The notes beneath the pieces are model-generated. The model searched no databases. It was given only the letters and a program-made list of their open reading frames with translations, and was not told the origin of the DNA. Source: Legionella quinlivanii (GTDB taxonomy: Bacteria > Pseudomonadota > Gammaproteobacteria > Legionellales > Legionellaceae). From it: a stretch of DNA of 64,000 nucleotides. Positions 26,601 through 35,235 of the stretch are shown here, in pieces. The stretch spans positions 2,555,501-2,619,500 of the forward strand of contig NZ_UGOX01000001.1 in NCBI RefSeq assembly GCF_900461555.1, in the 5' to 3' direction. The stretch's first letter is position 1. Every line of letters starts with the position of its first letter. The position numbers and the translations under genes are program-made.

Positions 26601-27820
26601 TTCCACTAAAAAGGTTTATATTCGGCTTGTGCTTTTTTTTTGCGCAATCAACCCTCGCTTCAATACCCATAATTGAGCGTTTTGAATTGAAAAATCCTCC
26701 TCCCCTGGGTAAAACTCGGGCGGGGCAAACTATTCTGCTCGGCGGTTTTTCTGGATTGAGATTTTTAGGTGAAACCAGCGAAGGCAAACTGCAGTTTCTT
26801 AGTCATACAGACAGAGGCCCTAATCCGGAGGCTTATCAAGAGAAAGGAGTCATCAAGCGCCCCTTCCTTCTGCCAGACTTTAATCCTCGCCTGGTTATTT
26901 TAATGGCCGATCCTGTTACTACAACATTAACAGTAAGCCAACAAATCTTACTTAAAAATATCGATAGCAAACCTATTTCAGGATTATCTCCCTCCTCTGA
27001 GCACCAGGAAAAAGCAGTGGATCTGTTTGGCAAAGATCTGGCATCTGAACCATTAGACATGGATTTGGAGGGGATCGATGTCGCCAATGATCACAGTTAT
27101 TGGATGGTTGATGAGTATGGCCCATCCATCATTCATTTTTCCTCGCAGGGAGAGCTTTTGGAGAGCTTCTACCCAGGTAAAGGCCTCCCGCTTCTTTTAA
27201 AACGACGGCAACTCAATCGGGGGTTTGAAGGGATTGCTCTGCAAGGTTCAAAAGTCTATGCCATTTTACAAAGCCCCTTGCAAAATCCCCCTGGTAGTTA
27301 TGGCAAAAACTCAAAAGTTATCCGCCTCATTGAGTTTGATATACAAAAAAAACAAACCACCGGCCAATTCATCTACCTGCTTGATCAAAAGGGCTCGGAT
27401 CGAATTGGGGATATGACGGCTCTAGGCAGAGGGCGTTTTTTAGTAATTGAACAAAATGATCAGACTGGGGAAAATGCCTATAAAAAAATCTATTTGGTTG
27501 CTCTCTCTAATGCCAGCAACCTGCAATCTCCAGATCTAAAAATAAAGGGACTCAATAAAAACCTGGAAAGTCAGAGCGCTGATTCACTTAAAACCCTGGG
27601 AATTAAAACCCTGCAAAAAGAACTGGTGTTGGATTTAGCTGCTCTTGGTATCAAAGATTCCAAAATTGAAGGCATCAGTTTGGTGAAGCCCAATCAGATT
27701 GCTCTAATCATCGATAATGATTTTTATCTAAACGGAAAGCTTGATAAAAAGACTGGTATTGCCGGTTTAAAACATGAAAATAGCCGATTATATCTGATTA
27801 CTTTTGATAAGCCTCTGTAG
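26597..27820 (+). CDS. Exported phytase-like esterase domain protein
   Basis: The 407-residue protein has a signal peptide (MIPLKRFIFGLCFFFAQSTL, cut after ASI or nearby) and a predicted beta-propeller with the hallmarks of the 'esterase-like activity of phytase' family: FSGLRFL, LSHTDRGPNPEAYQ, DLEGIDV, WMVDEYGPSIIHFSSQGEL, RGFEGIAL, RIGDMTALGRGRFLVIEQND and KIEGISLV. It is a probable periplasmic or secreted hydrolase; the substrate is unknown. Its ATG overlaps the UbiD-like stop codon (ATGA), so the two are co-translated, which is odd for a cytosolic decarboxylase and an exported protein and hints at a shared substrate pathway. Confidence 0.85.
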   Translation: MIPLKRFIFGLCFFFAQSTLASIPIIERFELKNPPPLGKTRAGQTILLGGFSGLRFLGETSEGKLQFLSHTDRGPNPEAYQEKGVIKRPFLLPDFNPRLVILMADPVTTTLTVSQQILLKNIDSKPISGLSPSSEHQEKAVDLFGKDLASEPLDMDLEGIDVANDHSYWMVDEYGPSIIHFSSQGELLESFYPGKGLPLLLKRRQLNRGFEGIALQGSKVYAILQSPLQNPPGSYGKNSKVIRLIEFDIQKKQTTGQFIYLLDQKGSDRIGDMTALGRGRFLVIEQNDQTGENAYKKIYLVALSNASNLQSPDLKIKGLNKNLESQSADSLKTLGIKTLQKELVLDLAALGIKDSKIEGISLVKPNQIALIIDNDFYLNGKLDKKTGIAGLKHENSRLYLITFDKPL

Positions 27821-27913
27821 CTTGCAAAGCTCTTGTCAAATCACTGTGATGCCGTAAAATGCATAAACAATATTCGAGACTGCTTGCCAGGCTCATAAAG
27901 TGCAGGTGATAAA

Positions 27914-28513
27914 ATGATGACAGGACTTTTGACGGCAGCTTATTTTTTAGTGTCCGTGATTTTTACATTAATATTATTCCTTCTCTGGGCACGGGTGATT
28001 CTACGTTATTTTCGTTTAAGCCCCCTTCATCCTGTCAATCAGAGTATTAATGCTCTGGTAGGTCCTGTTTTAGGCCCCATTGAGCGGATGATACAGCAGG
28101 ATGCACCGGGAAAAACCAGAAAACCCCTTTCCCAATATGACTGGCCAGGATTAGTCCTGATTGCCGTAGTTGAGATTATCAAATTCGTATGTCTTGGATT
28201 GCTTGCCTATGGAGGATTACTGCCGGTTTCCTTCATTCTTCTGTTCGTAATTGCTGATCTTGTCGTTCAACCGCTTAACCTGATGTTCTTTGCGCTGCTC
28301 ATTCGGGTAATCATGAGCTGGGTCAATCCGCATTGGGAACAGCAGAATCCAGCGGGATATGTGATTAGCTTAATGACTAATCCACTGATTCGTCTAGGCC
28401 ACAAAATAATTCCCAATGTTTCAGGATTTGATTTTGCACCCTACATTATGATGGTGATGATCAAAGTCATTACTTTGTTCATTAGTGCGTCCATGCCATT
28501 ACCTTTAGTGTAG
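27914..28513 (+). CDS. yggT: YggT-family integral membrane protein
   Basis: Two tandem YGGT domains are present: residues about 3-90 (FLLWARVILRYF, NALVGPVLGPIERMI) and 100-195 (ALLIRVIMSWVNP, MTNPLIRLGHKIIPNVSGF). Each has two membrane helices. The exact role is uncertain; relatives have been linked to osmotic tolerance and cell envelope or division functions. It usually follows proC directly; here it follows the inserted cassette after a 93-bp gap. AGGTG precedes the start. Confidence 0.9.
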   Translation: MMTGLLTAAYFLVSVIFTLILFLLWARVILRYFRLSPLHPVNQSINALVGPVLGPIERMIQQDAPGKTRKPLSQYDWPGLVLIAVVEIIKFVCLGLLAYGGLLPVSFILLFVIADLVVQPLNLMFFALLIRVIMSWVNPHWEQQNPAGYVISLMTNPLIRLGHKIIPNVSGFDFAPYIMMVMIKVITLFISASMPLPLV

Positions 28514-28549
28514 TGCAGTATGCCGATGCACAGGGAAGTGCATGCTTAA

Positions 28550-29509
28550 TCAGCTGAACTGACTTATTGCCGGAGCTTCATCCATCTGCTGATCATGGTC
28601 AACCTCCACTTCTGGCGAATCATCTGCAGCTTGTGCTTTCTTAAACAATTGCAATTCCTGCTTGATGCTAATCGTGCTGGCCACCGACTCTGATTTCATG
28701 GTAAAGACAAGCGGGAGCTTAAAAAATTGACAGACAGCATTAAGAAAGCCTCTGAACCCCTCAGTGCGTTTAATCGATGCAGAGGTATCGGCCACGGCGC
28801 TCACTGCTTGCTGGATCTTGCTTTGTTTGTCCGTGGCATCACTTAGTATAATGGATGATAGCTTATTATATAAATCGATAAGTATATTTTTCTCTTCCCC
28901 TCGCAATGTTTTGCTGCTATGTACAGCGGCCACCTGACTATTCAAATAGTTCAAATCTTTCGCCTGACTATTATCCTGACCAAGATCTTTTGCAATTCTT
29001 TCCCAGACTGCCAATTCGCTTCTGGTAATGGGAATATTGGTTTCTTTGATAGGCTTACCCGTATCCACAATATCTTTCAAATTTTTCGTTCGGGTAAGAA
29101 TGGCATTGAAAAACTCAACCTCTTCTGCATTCCTGTTTTCTTTTAATAGCGCCTCTATGCCTTGAATAATCTGCTTAAGTTCATCTCTTCCAGTACTGGC
29201 CGGTATTATGATACAAAGACCAGAGTTTTCTGCCAAGAGCTGATCATAACGAGTGATAGTATTACCGGCAGCCTTGAGCGCATTCGTATAATTCTCTAAC
29301 ATCTGCTCATTAGTTCCTTTATGCAGCTCATATTCCTCAGGACTGAGCCTTCCTTCTGCAAGTTCTGTGTCCAGACCACCATTCAGATCGTCTTCCACAT
29401 TGCTCAGAGAATCCTGGATACCCTCTTTTAATTCAACTACTTTTTTACGTTTACCGGTAATTTCCTTACTTATTTCGTCAGGATTTTCAATTTTAATGAT
29501 TAGAGCCAT
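28550..29509 (-). CDS. Orphan coiled-coil protein, weak effector candidate
   Basis: I use the ATG at 29509 (MALIIKIENPDEISKE), which has GAGG at the right distance; upstream in-frame codons are poorly supported. The 319-residue product is mostly helical and charged, without signal peptide or clear membrane helix, and matches no family I know. The C-terminus is acidic (ADDSPEVEVDHDQQMDEAP...), as in many Dot/Icm effectors with an E-block signal. A weak PmrA-like tandem site lies 44 bp before the start. Confidence 0.7.
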   Translation of the reverse strand: MALIIKIENPDEISKEITGKRKKVVELKEGIQDSLSNVEDDLNGGLDTELAEGRLSPEEYELHKGTNEQMLENYTNALKAAGNTITRYDQLLAENSGLCIIIPASTGRDELKQIIQGIEALLKENRNAEEVEFFNAILTRTKNLKDIVDTGKPIKETNIPITRSELAVWERIAKDLGQDNSQAKDLNYLNSQVAAVHSSKTLRGEEKNILIDLYNKLSSIILSDATDKQSKIQQAVSAVADTSASIKRTEGFRGFLNAVCQFFKLPLVFTMKSESVASTISIKQELQLFKKAQAADDSPEVEVDHDQQMDEAPAISQFS

Positions 29510-29553
29510 GACAACCTCAACTACATACATACTTTCTATAAGTATAAAAAAGA

Positions 29554-29573
29554 ATTCTGAAGCTTTTATTAAC
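29554..29573 (-). promoter_or_regulatory. Weak PmrA-like tandem site
   Basis: On the minus strand GTTAATAAA and CTTCAGAAT are separated by two bases. The match to the cTTAATatT consensus is partial, but the 44-bp distance to the start codon equals that of the strong boxes at 20135 and 52969. Confidence 0.35.
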
Positions 29574-29671
29574 AAGTCCCTGAATAAAACATTTTTTATA
29601 CCGGCAGATTAAATCCCTTTTTTTTCTTCACAGGGTATATACTGATTATGAGGGAACTTGAGGAGGCTGAA

Positions 29672-30265
29672 ATGGCCGGAAAAATTGCAGTAGCTGTAGG
29701 AACCGTTATTTTCCCCTGTATTCTCTGGGCAGCCGATTCGGTATATTGCCCGCAGAATCACGGGTATATCAATGTGGGGATGACTCAGGACCAGGTTATC
29801 GCAGCCTGTGGGCAACCATTAAGTCAGCAAAACTCTAACAAGCCTCTAATGCAGAAAATTCCTGCGCAACAGCTTTATTACAACAATGAAGGAGCTCCAA
29901 CCGCCTTTTATGGTGTATGGAAGCTGCCTATCGGAAACAGCAATTACGGCAGCGCGCCCTTTCAGGGGACTGCGGGTGGGGTGCAATTGCAAGTAGACGT
30001 TGTCAATAATCAGGTTCATGACATTGTTCTGAATGGCAACTCCACTAATGCTTTTTCTATTTGCGGAGGCACCAGCATCCAGGCAGGTGATCCGGTCGGC
30101 AAAGTATATGGTGCTTGTGGAAGCCCCTCCATCGTTAACAATACCTTTATCGAAGTGCCTGTACAAAGTCAGACTAAACCGCAGATTTGGACCTATCAGC
30201 CATCCCAGTATGGCCCGCCCATGTCCTTGACATTTGTCGACGGCAAACTACAATCCATCGATTAA
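29672..30265 (+). CDS. DUF2845-like exported protein
   Basis: The start at 29672 has GGAGG nine bases upstream and gives a signal peptide (MAGKIAVAVGTVIFPCILWA, cut near ADS). The mature part of about 175 residues contains two similar units: YCPQNHGYINVGMTQDQVI then AACGQP, and FSICGGTSIQAGDPVGKVYG then ACGSP. This pattern of a Cys, a glycine turn and a CGxP loop is typical of DUF2845 proteins, in which the cysteines may form disulfides. It is a periplasmic protein of unknown role, followed 19 bp later by a small conserved gene. Confidence 0.75.
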   Translation: MAGKIAVAVGTVIFPCILWAADSVYCPQNHGYINVGMTQDQVIAACGQPLSQQNSNKPLMQKIPAQQLYYNNEGAPTAFYGVWKLPIGNSNYGSAPFQGTAGGVQLQVDVVNNQVHDIVLNGNSTNAFSICGGTSIQAGDPVGKVYGACGSPSIVNNTFIEVPVQSQTKPQIWTYQPSQYGPPMSLTFVDGKLQSID

Positions 30266-30284
30266 TTCTTCCAAAGGTTTATAA

Positions 30285-30572
30285 ATGAGTGAAACAATTG
30301 ATGATTTGACTATTGCTTTTAGCGAAAATGGCACAGAAACTACCAAAGAACTGGATAAGTATGTGTTAACCAAAGGGGCCTGGACCACCATTATGTTTAA
30401 ATATCAGGATTGGGATAATGCAAAAAACGATTTCGGCCCAATCAAATATTCCATAAGACGATATCAGAAAAGGAATAATCAATACTGGATGAAATCCAAA
30501 TTTAATATTTCCAGTGAAGATCAGGCGCGGAAAATTGTTGAAGTGCTGAACCAGTGGCTGGCCGCTGAGTAA
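30285..30572 (+). CDS. Conserved small cytosolic protein, 95 aa
   Basis: The protein has the pattern KGAWTTIMFKYQDWD, IRRYQKRNNQYWMKSKFNIS and ARKIVEVLNQW, which I recall from uncharacterised proteins in several proteobacteria. It has no membrane segment or signal peptide and is rich in aromatic and basic residues, which might suggest nucleic-acid binding. AAAGG lies before the start. It follows the DUF2845-like gene by 19 bp and may share its transcript. Confidence 0.7.
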   Translation: MSETIDDLTIAFSENGTETTKELDKYVLTKGAWTTIMFKYQDWDNAKNDFGPIKYSIRRYQKRNNQYWMKSKFNISSEDQARKIVEVLNQWLAAE

Positions 30573-30601
30573 TTGAGAGCTTAAGTTAAGGAATTATTGT
30601 T

Positions 30602-30837
30602 GGTTGGGCCTTTGCGTTCGAACCACTCCTGAACATAATGTGGCCAAGGGCCTAATGGCGCTGCCTTAAGGCCTTAACCACTACTCTCTACGTCCCTCGG
30701 CTTATCCCTGAGAGATGGTCACAAAATTTAACCATCCTATTAGGGCCTACGTACCCCGCTTTATGCGGGGTACGTAGGCTCTTACGAGGGACGTAGGTAA
30801 AGTCTTAAGGCAGCGCCATTTGGCCAAGGGCCCAACC
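30602..30837. mobile_element. MITE-like palindromic repeat, copy 1
   Basis: The element begins with GGTTGGGCC and ends with its complement GGCCCAACC. Its arms (GGCCTAATGGCGCTGCCTTA, and the reverse complement of TAAGGCAGCGCCATTTGGCC) pair over most of their length, and the centre is a GTACCCCGC/GCGGGGTAC hairpin. A second copy lies at 52630-52904. It encodes no protein, so it would depend on an enzyme encoded elsewhere. It fills most of the 372-bp gap at 30573-30944. Confidence 0.8.
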
Positions 30838-30944
30838 TATCCCTACTGCAACTCGTTTCCCCCTCTAAAAACCAAGCTTTCTTTTGAACCTGTGTGCAAG
30901 TTGTTTTATAATAGCCCGATCGGCCAAACCTTCCAGGATCTCGC

Positions 30945-32006
30945 ATGAAATCTCGATTTTCACTTTTGCTGTTAGCAGTCCTGGCAGTTATTTCAGTTTT
31001 TTATATTAAATTCGCAGTCTCTGGTAAACAGCATTCTCAACCGCAATCGCCGCTGATCGCTGTTGAAACCGCGCATGTGACCGAGCGTGTACTAGCCGAG
31101 CAATTTGAAACGCTGGGCAGTCTGGCCAGTATGGATAGTATCGACATCAGCTCGGAAATTGCCGGACAAATTTCAGCGATCCATTTTCAGCCCGGCGCAT
31201 TGGTAAAAAAAGACACCTTGCTGATTCAACTTGACAGTACTGTTATGAAAAGTCAGCTTGCGAGTGCAAAAGCCAGCCTGTCACTCAGTGAAACCAATTA
31301 CAAACGAACAAAGGAATTAGCACAGAAAAGTCTGGCCTCCGAACAGGCTCTTGATCGAGCCCTGGCTGATCTGCGTGAAAAACGAAACGCGGTTAAGGTC
31401 AAACAGGCGCAATTGGAAAAATTAAATCTTCGTGCACCGTTTACCGGCACGCTGGGTTCAAAACAGGTCAGTGTCGGTCAATATGTGAAAATGGGGCAGG
31501 CTCTGGTTCATCTGGTTGCCAACCAGCAGTTGCGCGTCGAATACAATGTACCGGAAAAGTTGCTGCCTCGTCTTCACAATGGCCAGCGGGTACGAGTCAG
31601 TTCAGATGCCTTCCCCACTCAGGTTTTCATTGGAAAAGTGAATTATATTGCACCTACCATCGACAAAGACACTCGCACCATTGCGGTCGAGGCTCTGATA
31701 GACAATAGTAAAAACCAGCTTTCAGCTGGGCTGTTCGTCAGAGTTAAACACCAGCTTGGTCTGGCCAGAAAACGCTTGCTGGTTCCGGAGGAAAGTCTGA
31801 TTCCAACAATTAGCGGGCAGAAAATTTTTGTTCTTCGCGGTGACAAAGCCATTACCGTTCGCGTTAAAACAGGAGCTCACCATGCAGCCATGACGGAAGT
31901 TTGCCAGGGGCTTAAGGCAGAAGACATCATTATCGTACGCGGGCAGCATAAATTAAAAGAAGGCAGTAAGGTTACCGCTGTAAATCATATCAGGAGTCCG
32001 CGGTGA
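30945..32006 (+). CDS. RND efflux periplasmic adaptor (membrane fusion protein)
   Basis: This 353-residue protein has an N-terminal membrane anchor (FSLLLLAVLAVISVFYI), the lipoyl-like half motifs (ISSEIAGQISAIHFQPGALV and LRAPFTGTLGSKQVSVGQYV) separated by a coiled-coil hairpin (about residues 100-160), then beta-barrel and membrane-proximal domains. It links an RND pump to an outer-membrane channel. It overlaps the pump gene by 4 bases. No outer-membrane factor gene is next to it, so a shared TolC-type channel is likely. Confidence 0.92.
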   Translation: MKSRFSLLLLAVLAVISVFYIKFAVSGKQHSQPQSPLIAVETAHVTERVLAEQFETLGSLASMDSIDISSEIAGQISAIHFQPGALVKKDTLLIQLDSTVMKSQLASAKASLSLSETNYKRTKELAQKSLASEQALDRALADLREKRNAVKVKQAQLEKLNLRAPFTGTLGSKQVSVGQYVKMGQALVHLVANQQLRVEYNVPEKLLPRLHNGQRVRVSSDAFPTQVFIGKVNYIAPTIDKDTRTIAVEALIDNSKNQLSAGLFVRVKHQLGLARKRLLVPEESLIPTISGQKIFVLRGDKAITVRVKTGAHHAAMTEVCQGLKAEDIIIVRGQHKLKEGSKVTAVNHIRSPR

Positions 32007-35000
32007 CTTTTCCAGAGCATTGCATTAAGCGCCCCGTATTTACCATTGTTTTAACACTTATGATAGTAATCACCGGACTTTTACATTTCGCCAAATTGTC
32101 TCTGCGCCATCTTCCCAATATTGAAAAACCTTCTATCACTATCAATACTGAATTTGATGGCGCAAGTCCTGAGCTGGTAGAAAAAGAAATTACCATTCCC
32201 GTAGAAAACATGCTGTCCAGCGTTCCCGGGGTCGATAGCTTACGTTCAACCAGTTTGCTGGGTAAAAGCCGGGTGACCATTGATTTTCAATTGGGTGTGG
32301 ATATCAATGAAGTGATTAGTGATATTCGTAACAAAATGTCTTCACTGCAAACGCATTTGCCTTTGGGCAGCCATGCACCCGTGGTCAACAAAAATGATTC
32401 TGATGCCAATCCGGTTGTTGTACTTGGTTTTCATGATGCACGAAAAAATCCGCTTGAAATTACTGATTATATTTCAAGAAATATCAAACCGGTTTTGCAG
32501 GAAATTCAGGGAGTGGGTGAAGTCAGTTATCATGGCGGACGTAATTATGCCGTCAAAATTGCACTGGACCCGGTAAAAATGGCTGCCCGGCAGATTACAG
32601 TAGCTGAAATAAAAAAAGCACTGGCTCAACAAAATATAGACGTACCCAGCGGGCAAATTAAAAGTGCTAATCGCTATTACACAGTGGTCACTCATGCACG
32701 CCTGCAAAATGCCAGAAAATTTTCAGAGTTAGTTATAGCGCAACGCGATCACCAGCTAATTCGTTTAAGTGAAGTGGCCGCAGTGTCCGTCGGCAGTGAA
32801 AATGAGGATAACTTGCTGCGCATTAACGGAAAGCCAGCGGTCGGCCTGGCGATTCTTGCTCAATCCAATGCCAATCCCGTCGACGTAGCCAAAGCGGTTC
32901 GAAAAAGCCTGTCCCGCCTGGAGAAAAGCTTTCCTGAGGGCTTTAAATCAGAAATCGTATTTGATTCAACCCAGTTTATCAAGGCCTCCATCCATGAAGT
33001 CTATTGGACTTTTTTTGAGGCTTCTCTCTTTGTCGGGCTGGTGGTTCTTTTGTTTCTGGGCAGCATCCGTGCGGCTTTAATTCCTATCGTCACCATTCCC
33101 ATTTGCCTGATTGGAACCTTTTGGCCAATGTACTGGATGGGATTTGAACTGAATTCATTAACCCTTCTGGCAATGGTTTTGGCGATTGGCCTTGTCGTCG
33201 ATGATGCCATTGTGGTGTTGGAGAACTGCCACCGGCACATACAAAATGGCTTATCTCCCATTCGAGCCGCTATTAAGGGAAGCAACGAAATTGTTTTCGC
33301 TATTCTGGCTATGACTATTACCTTAGCGGCAGTCTATGCCCCGATGGGTTTTGTGGATGGCTTTACCGGAAAACTGTTTTTTCAATTTGGCGCGACTTTG
33401 TCAATTTGCGTATTACTATCCGGACTGGTTGCTTTAAGTCTGTCCCCAATGATGTGTTCGCAATTACTTAATCAAAAAGAAAGCCGCTACAGTCATTGGC
33501 TTGATCAGGTATTTAAAAAACTGGGCGATTGCTATAGCCGAAGTTTGAACACGATGCTTCATCGCCCATACCGCTTATCTCTGATTTTGGCTGCATCCTG
33601 TCTGCTTGGTTTCTTCTGTTATTATCAGTTAGGAGCGGATCTGGCTCCGGTTGAAGATCAGTCCTACATTATAGGACCCATCGCCTCACCCACTAATGCC
33701 AGCACCGAATACACCGACCACTATAGCCGGCAGTTGGAGGCTATTTATGAATCCATTCCGGAAAAGCTGAATTATTTTGTTTCCGTTAAACCCTCCTCAG
33801 CCTTTACCATTTTAAAGTTGCGTCCATGGCACGAACGCTCACGTTCACAAAAGGAAATCAGTGACGAGCTCAGTGAAAAAATGCAGAAACTGATTGGGGT
33901 GAATGTGTATCCGGTAAGCCCTAATCCCTTGGGCAATCGCGGCGGCAGCAGTAATCAGTTCAGCCTCGCAATTATGGGAAACACCAGTTACAAACGGCTC
34001 AACGAGATAAGCAACGATGTGGCCAAAACCTTAAGCGAGTTTCCTCAATTAAGGCATGTTAAAAACAATCTTGCGCTGGATAGCGAGCAGGTCAATATTG
34101 AAATTGACAGACAACTGGCAGCCGATCTTGATGTTAATCTGGCACAGGTGGCAGAACTATTATCGACAATGCTTGGCGGAAGTAATCCGGTCAATTTTAA
34201 TTATGACGGGCAAACTTACAAAGTGATCTTGCAGTTAAATCATTCCCAGCGCCGCGATATTGCCATTCTCAATAAACTCTATGTTAAAAGCGGGCGGCAA
34301 AAAATGGTTCCTTTATCCACATTGATTGACGTCAGCCATTCAATTGGACCAGATAGTTTGCCGCATTTGAATCGTTTAAGGACCTCAAGTATCAGCGCTG
34401 AACTCGCACCTGGTGCTCATTTAAATGAAGTCATAGTTAAAATTCAGGATATTTTGGATAAAAAATTACCGGATGATATCCAATATCGCTTTACCGGTAC
34501 CGCCAAAGATTATCTGGAATCCTCTGGAAATAGCATTTATGCAATGCTTTTAGCCTTATTATTTATTTATCTGGTGCTTTCGGCGCAGTTTGAAAGCTTT
34601 ATCGATCCCTTGATTGTACTGCTCAGTGTACCATTATGTCTGGTAGGTGCTTTGCTCACCTTGTATTTAACCAATCAGACGATTTCAATTTATAGCAATA
34701 TTGGGATGGTAACTCTGGTAGGTCTTATTACCAAACACGGTATCATGATTACCGAATTTGCCAATCTGAAAATACAGGAAGGAATGGATAAATTTAATGC
34801 TGTCATTGAAAGTGCAAAAATCAGACTCCGTCCTATCTTGATGACCACCCTGGCAATGCTGCTCGGCGCCCTCCCCCTCGCTTTGGCAACAGGAGCGGGT
34901 GCAGAAAGCCGCCGGCAATTGGGTATTGTTATTCTCGGAGGGATGTTAGTGGGTACTTTCTTTTCCCTGTATGTGGTTCCTTTTGCCTATATCAAACTAT

Positions 35001-35065
35001 CAAGACGCAGCCGCCAGACACTCGCCATCTGCCCAGACGAAAGGCCTACAGCCAATGCAGCCTGA
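32003..35065 (+). CDS. RND-family multidrug efflux pump (HAE1 type)
   Basis: The 1020-residue pump has twelve expected membrane helices, with the first (FTIVLTLMIVITGLLHF) preceding the large periplasmic loop. The proton-relay aspartates lie in LVVDDAIVVLEN of helix 4, and the second half has LLALLFIYLVLSAQFESFIDP and GLITKHGIMITEFAN. It is related to AcrB/MexF-like and VexF-like pumps; the substrate range cannot be read from sequence. The start is GTG within the adaptor stop codon (GTGA). Confidence 0.94.
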   Translation: MTFPEHCIKRPVFTIVLTLMIVITGLLHFAKLSLRHLPNIEKPSITINTEFDGASPELVEKEITIPVENMLSSVPGVDSLRSTSLLGKSRVTIDFQLGVDINEVISDIRNKMSSLQTHLPLGSHAPVVNKNDSDANPVVVLGFHDARKNPLEITDYISRNIKPVLQEIQGVGEVSYHGGRNYAVKIALDPVKMAARQITVAEIKKALAQQNIDVPSGQIKSANRYYTVVTHARLQNARKFSELVIAQRDHQLIRLSEVAAVSVGSENEDNLLRINGKPAVGLAILAQSNANPVDVAKAVRKSLSRLEKSFPEGFKSEIVFDSTQFIKASIHEVYWTFFEASLFVGLVVLLFLGSIRAALIPIVTIPICLIGTFWPMYWMGFELNSLTLLAMVLAIGLVVDDAIVVLENCHRHIQNGLSPIRAAIKGSNEIVFAILAMTITLAAVYAPMGFVDGFTGKLFFQFGATLSICVLLSGLVALSLSPMMCSQLLNQKESRYSHWLDQVFKKLGDCYSRSLNTMLHRPYRLSLILAASCLLGFFCYYQLGADLAPVEDQSYIIGPIASPTNASTEYTDHYSRQLEAIYESIPEKLNYFVSVKPSSAFTILKLRPWHERSRSQKEISDELSEKMQKLIGVNVYPVSPNPLGNRGGSSNQFSLAIMGNTSYKRLNEISNDVAKTLSEFPQLRHVKNNLALDSEQVNIEIDRQLAADLDVNLAQVAELLSTMLGGSNPVNFNYDGQTYKVILQLNHSQRRDIAILNKLYVKSGRQKMVPLSTLIDVSHSIGPDSLPHLNRLRTSSISAELAPGAHLNEVIVKIQDILDKKLPDDIQYRFTGTAKDYLESSGNSIYAMLLALLFIYLVLSAQFESFIDPLIVLLSVPLCLVGALLTLYLTNQTISIYSNIGMVTLVGLITKHGIMITEFANLKIQEGMDKFNAVIESAKIRLRPILMTTLAMLLGALPLALATGAGAESRRQLGIVILGGMLVGTFFSLYVVPFAYIKLSRRSRQTLAICPDERPTANAA

Positions 35066-35162
35066 TTTTTTTTCAACTGATTACCTCACCTCCCACGGCT
35101 AATTACCTACGTCCGCAACTTGTTCGCGCGATCCAGCAATTACTTATATCAAAATAGCCACC

Positions 35163-35182
35163 CTTAATTTTATCTTAATGAA
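35163..35182 (+). promoter_or_regulatory. PmrA-like tandem box upstream of the RhoGEF-domain gene
   Basis: CTTAATTTT and CTTAATGAA are separated by two bases, with both CTTAAT cores exact. The period is 11 bases as in the Legionella PmrA consensus. The box ends 53 bp before the ATG; a TATATG that could be the -10 element follows at 35211. Confidence 0.72.
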
Positions 35183-35235
35183 AGTCGATTAAAATGGTTA
35201 TTTTTTAAACTATATGTAAAACTATAGGAATTGCC

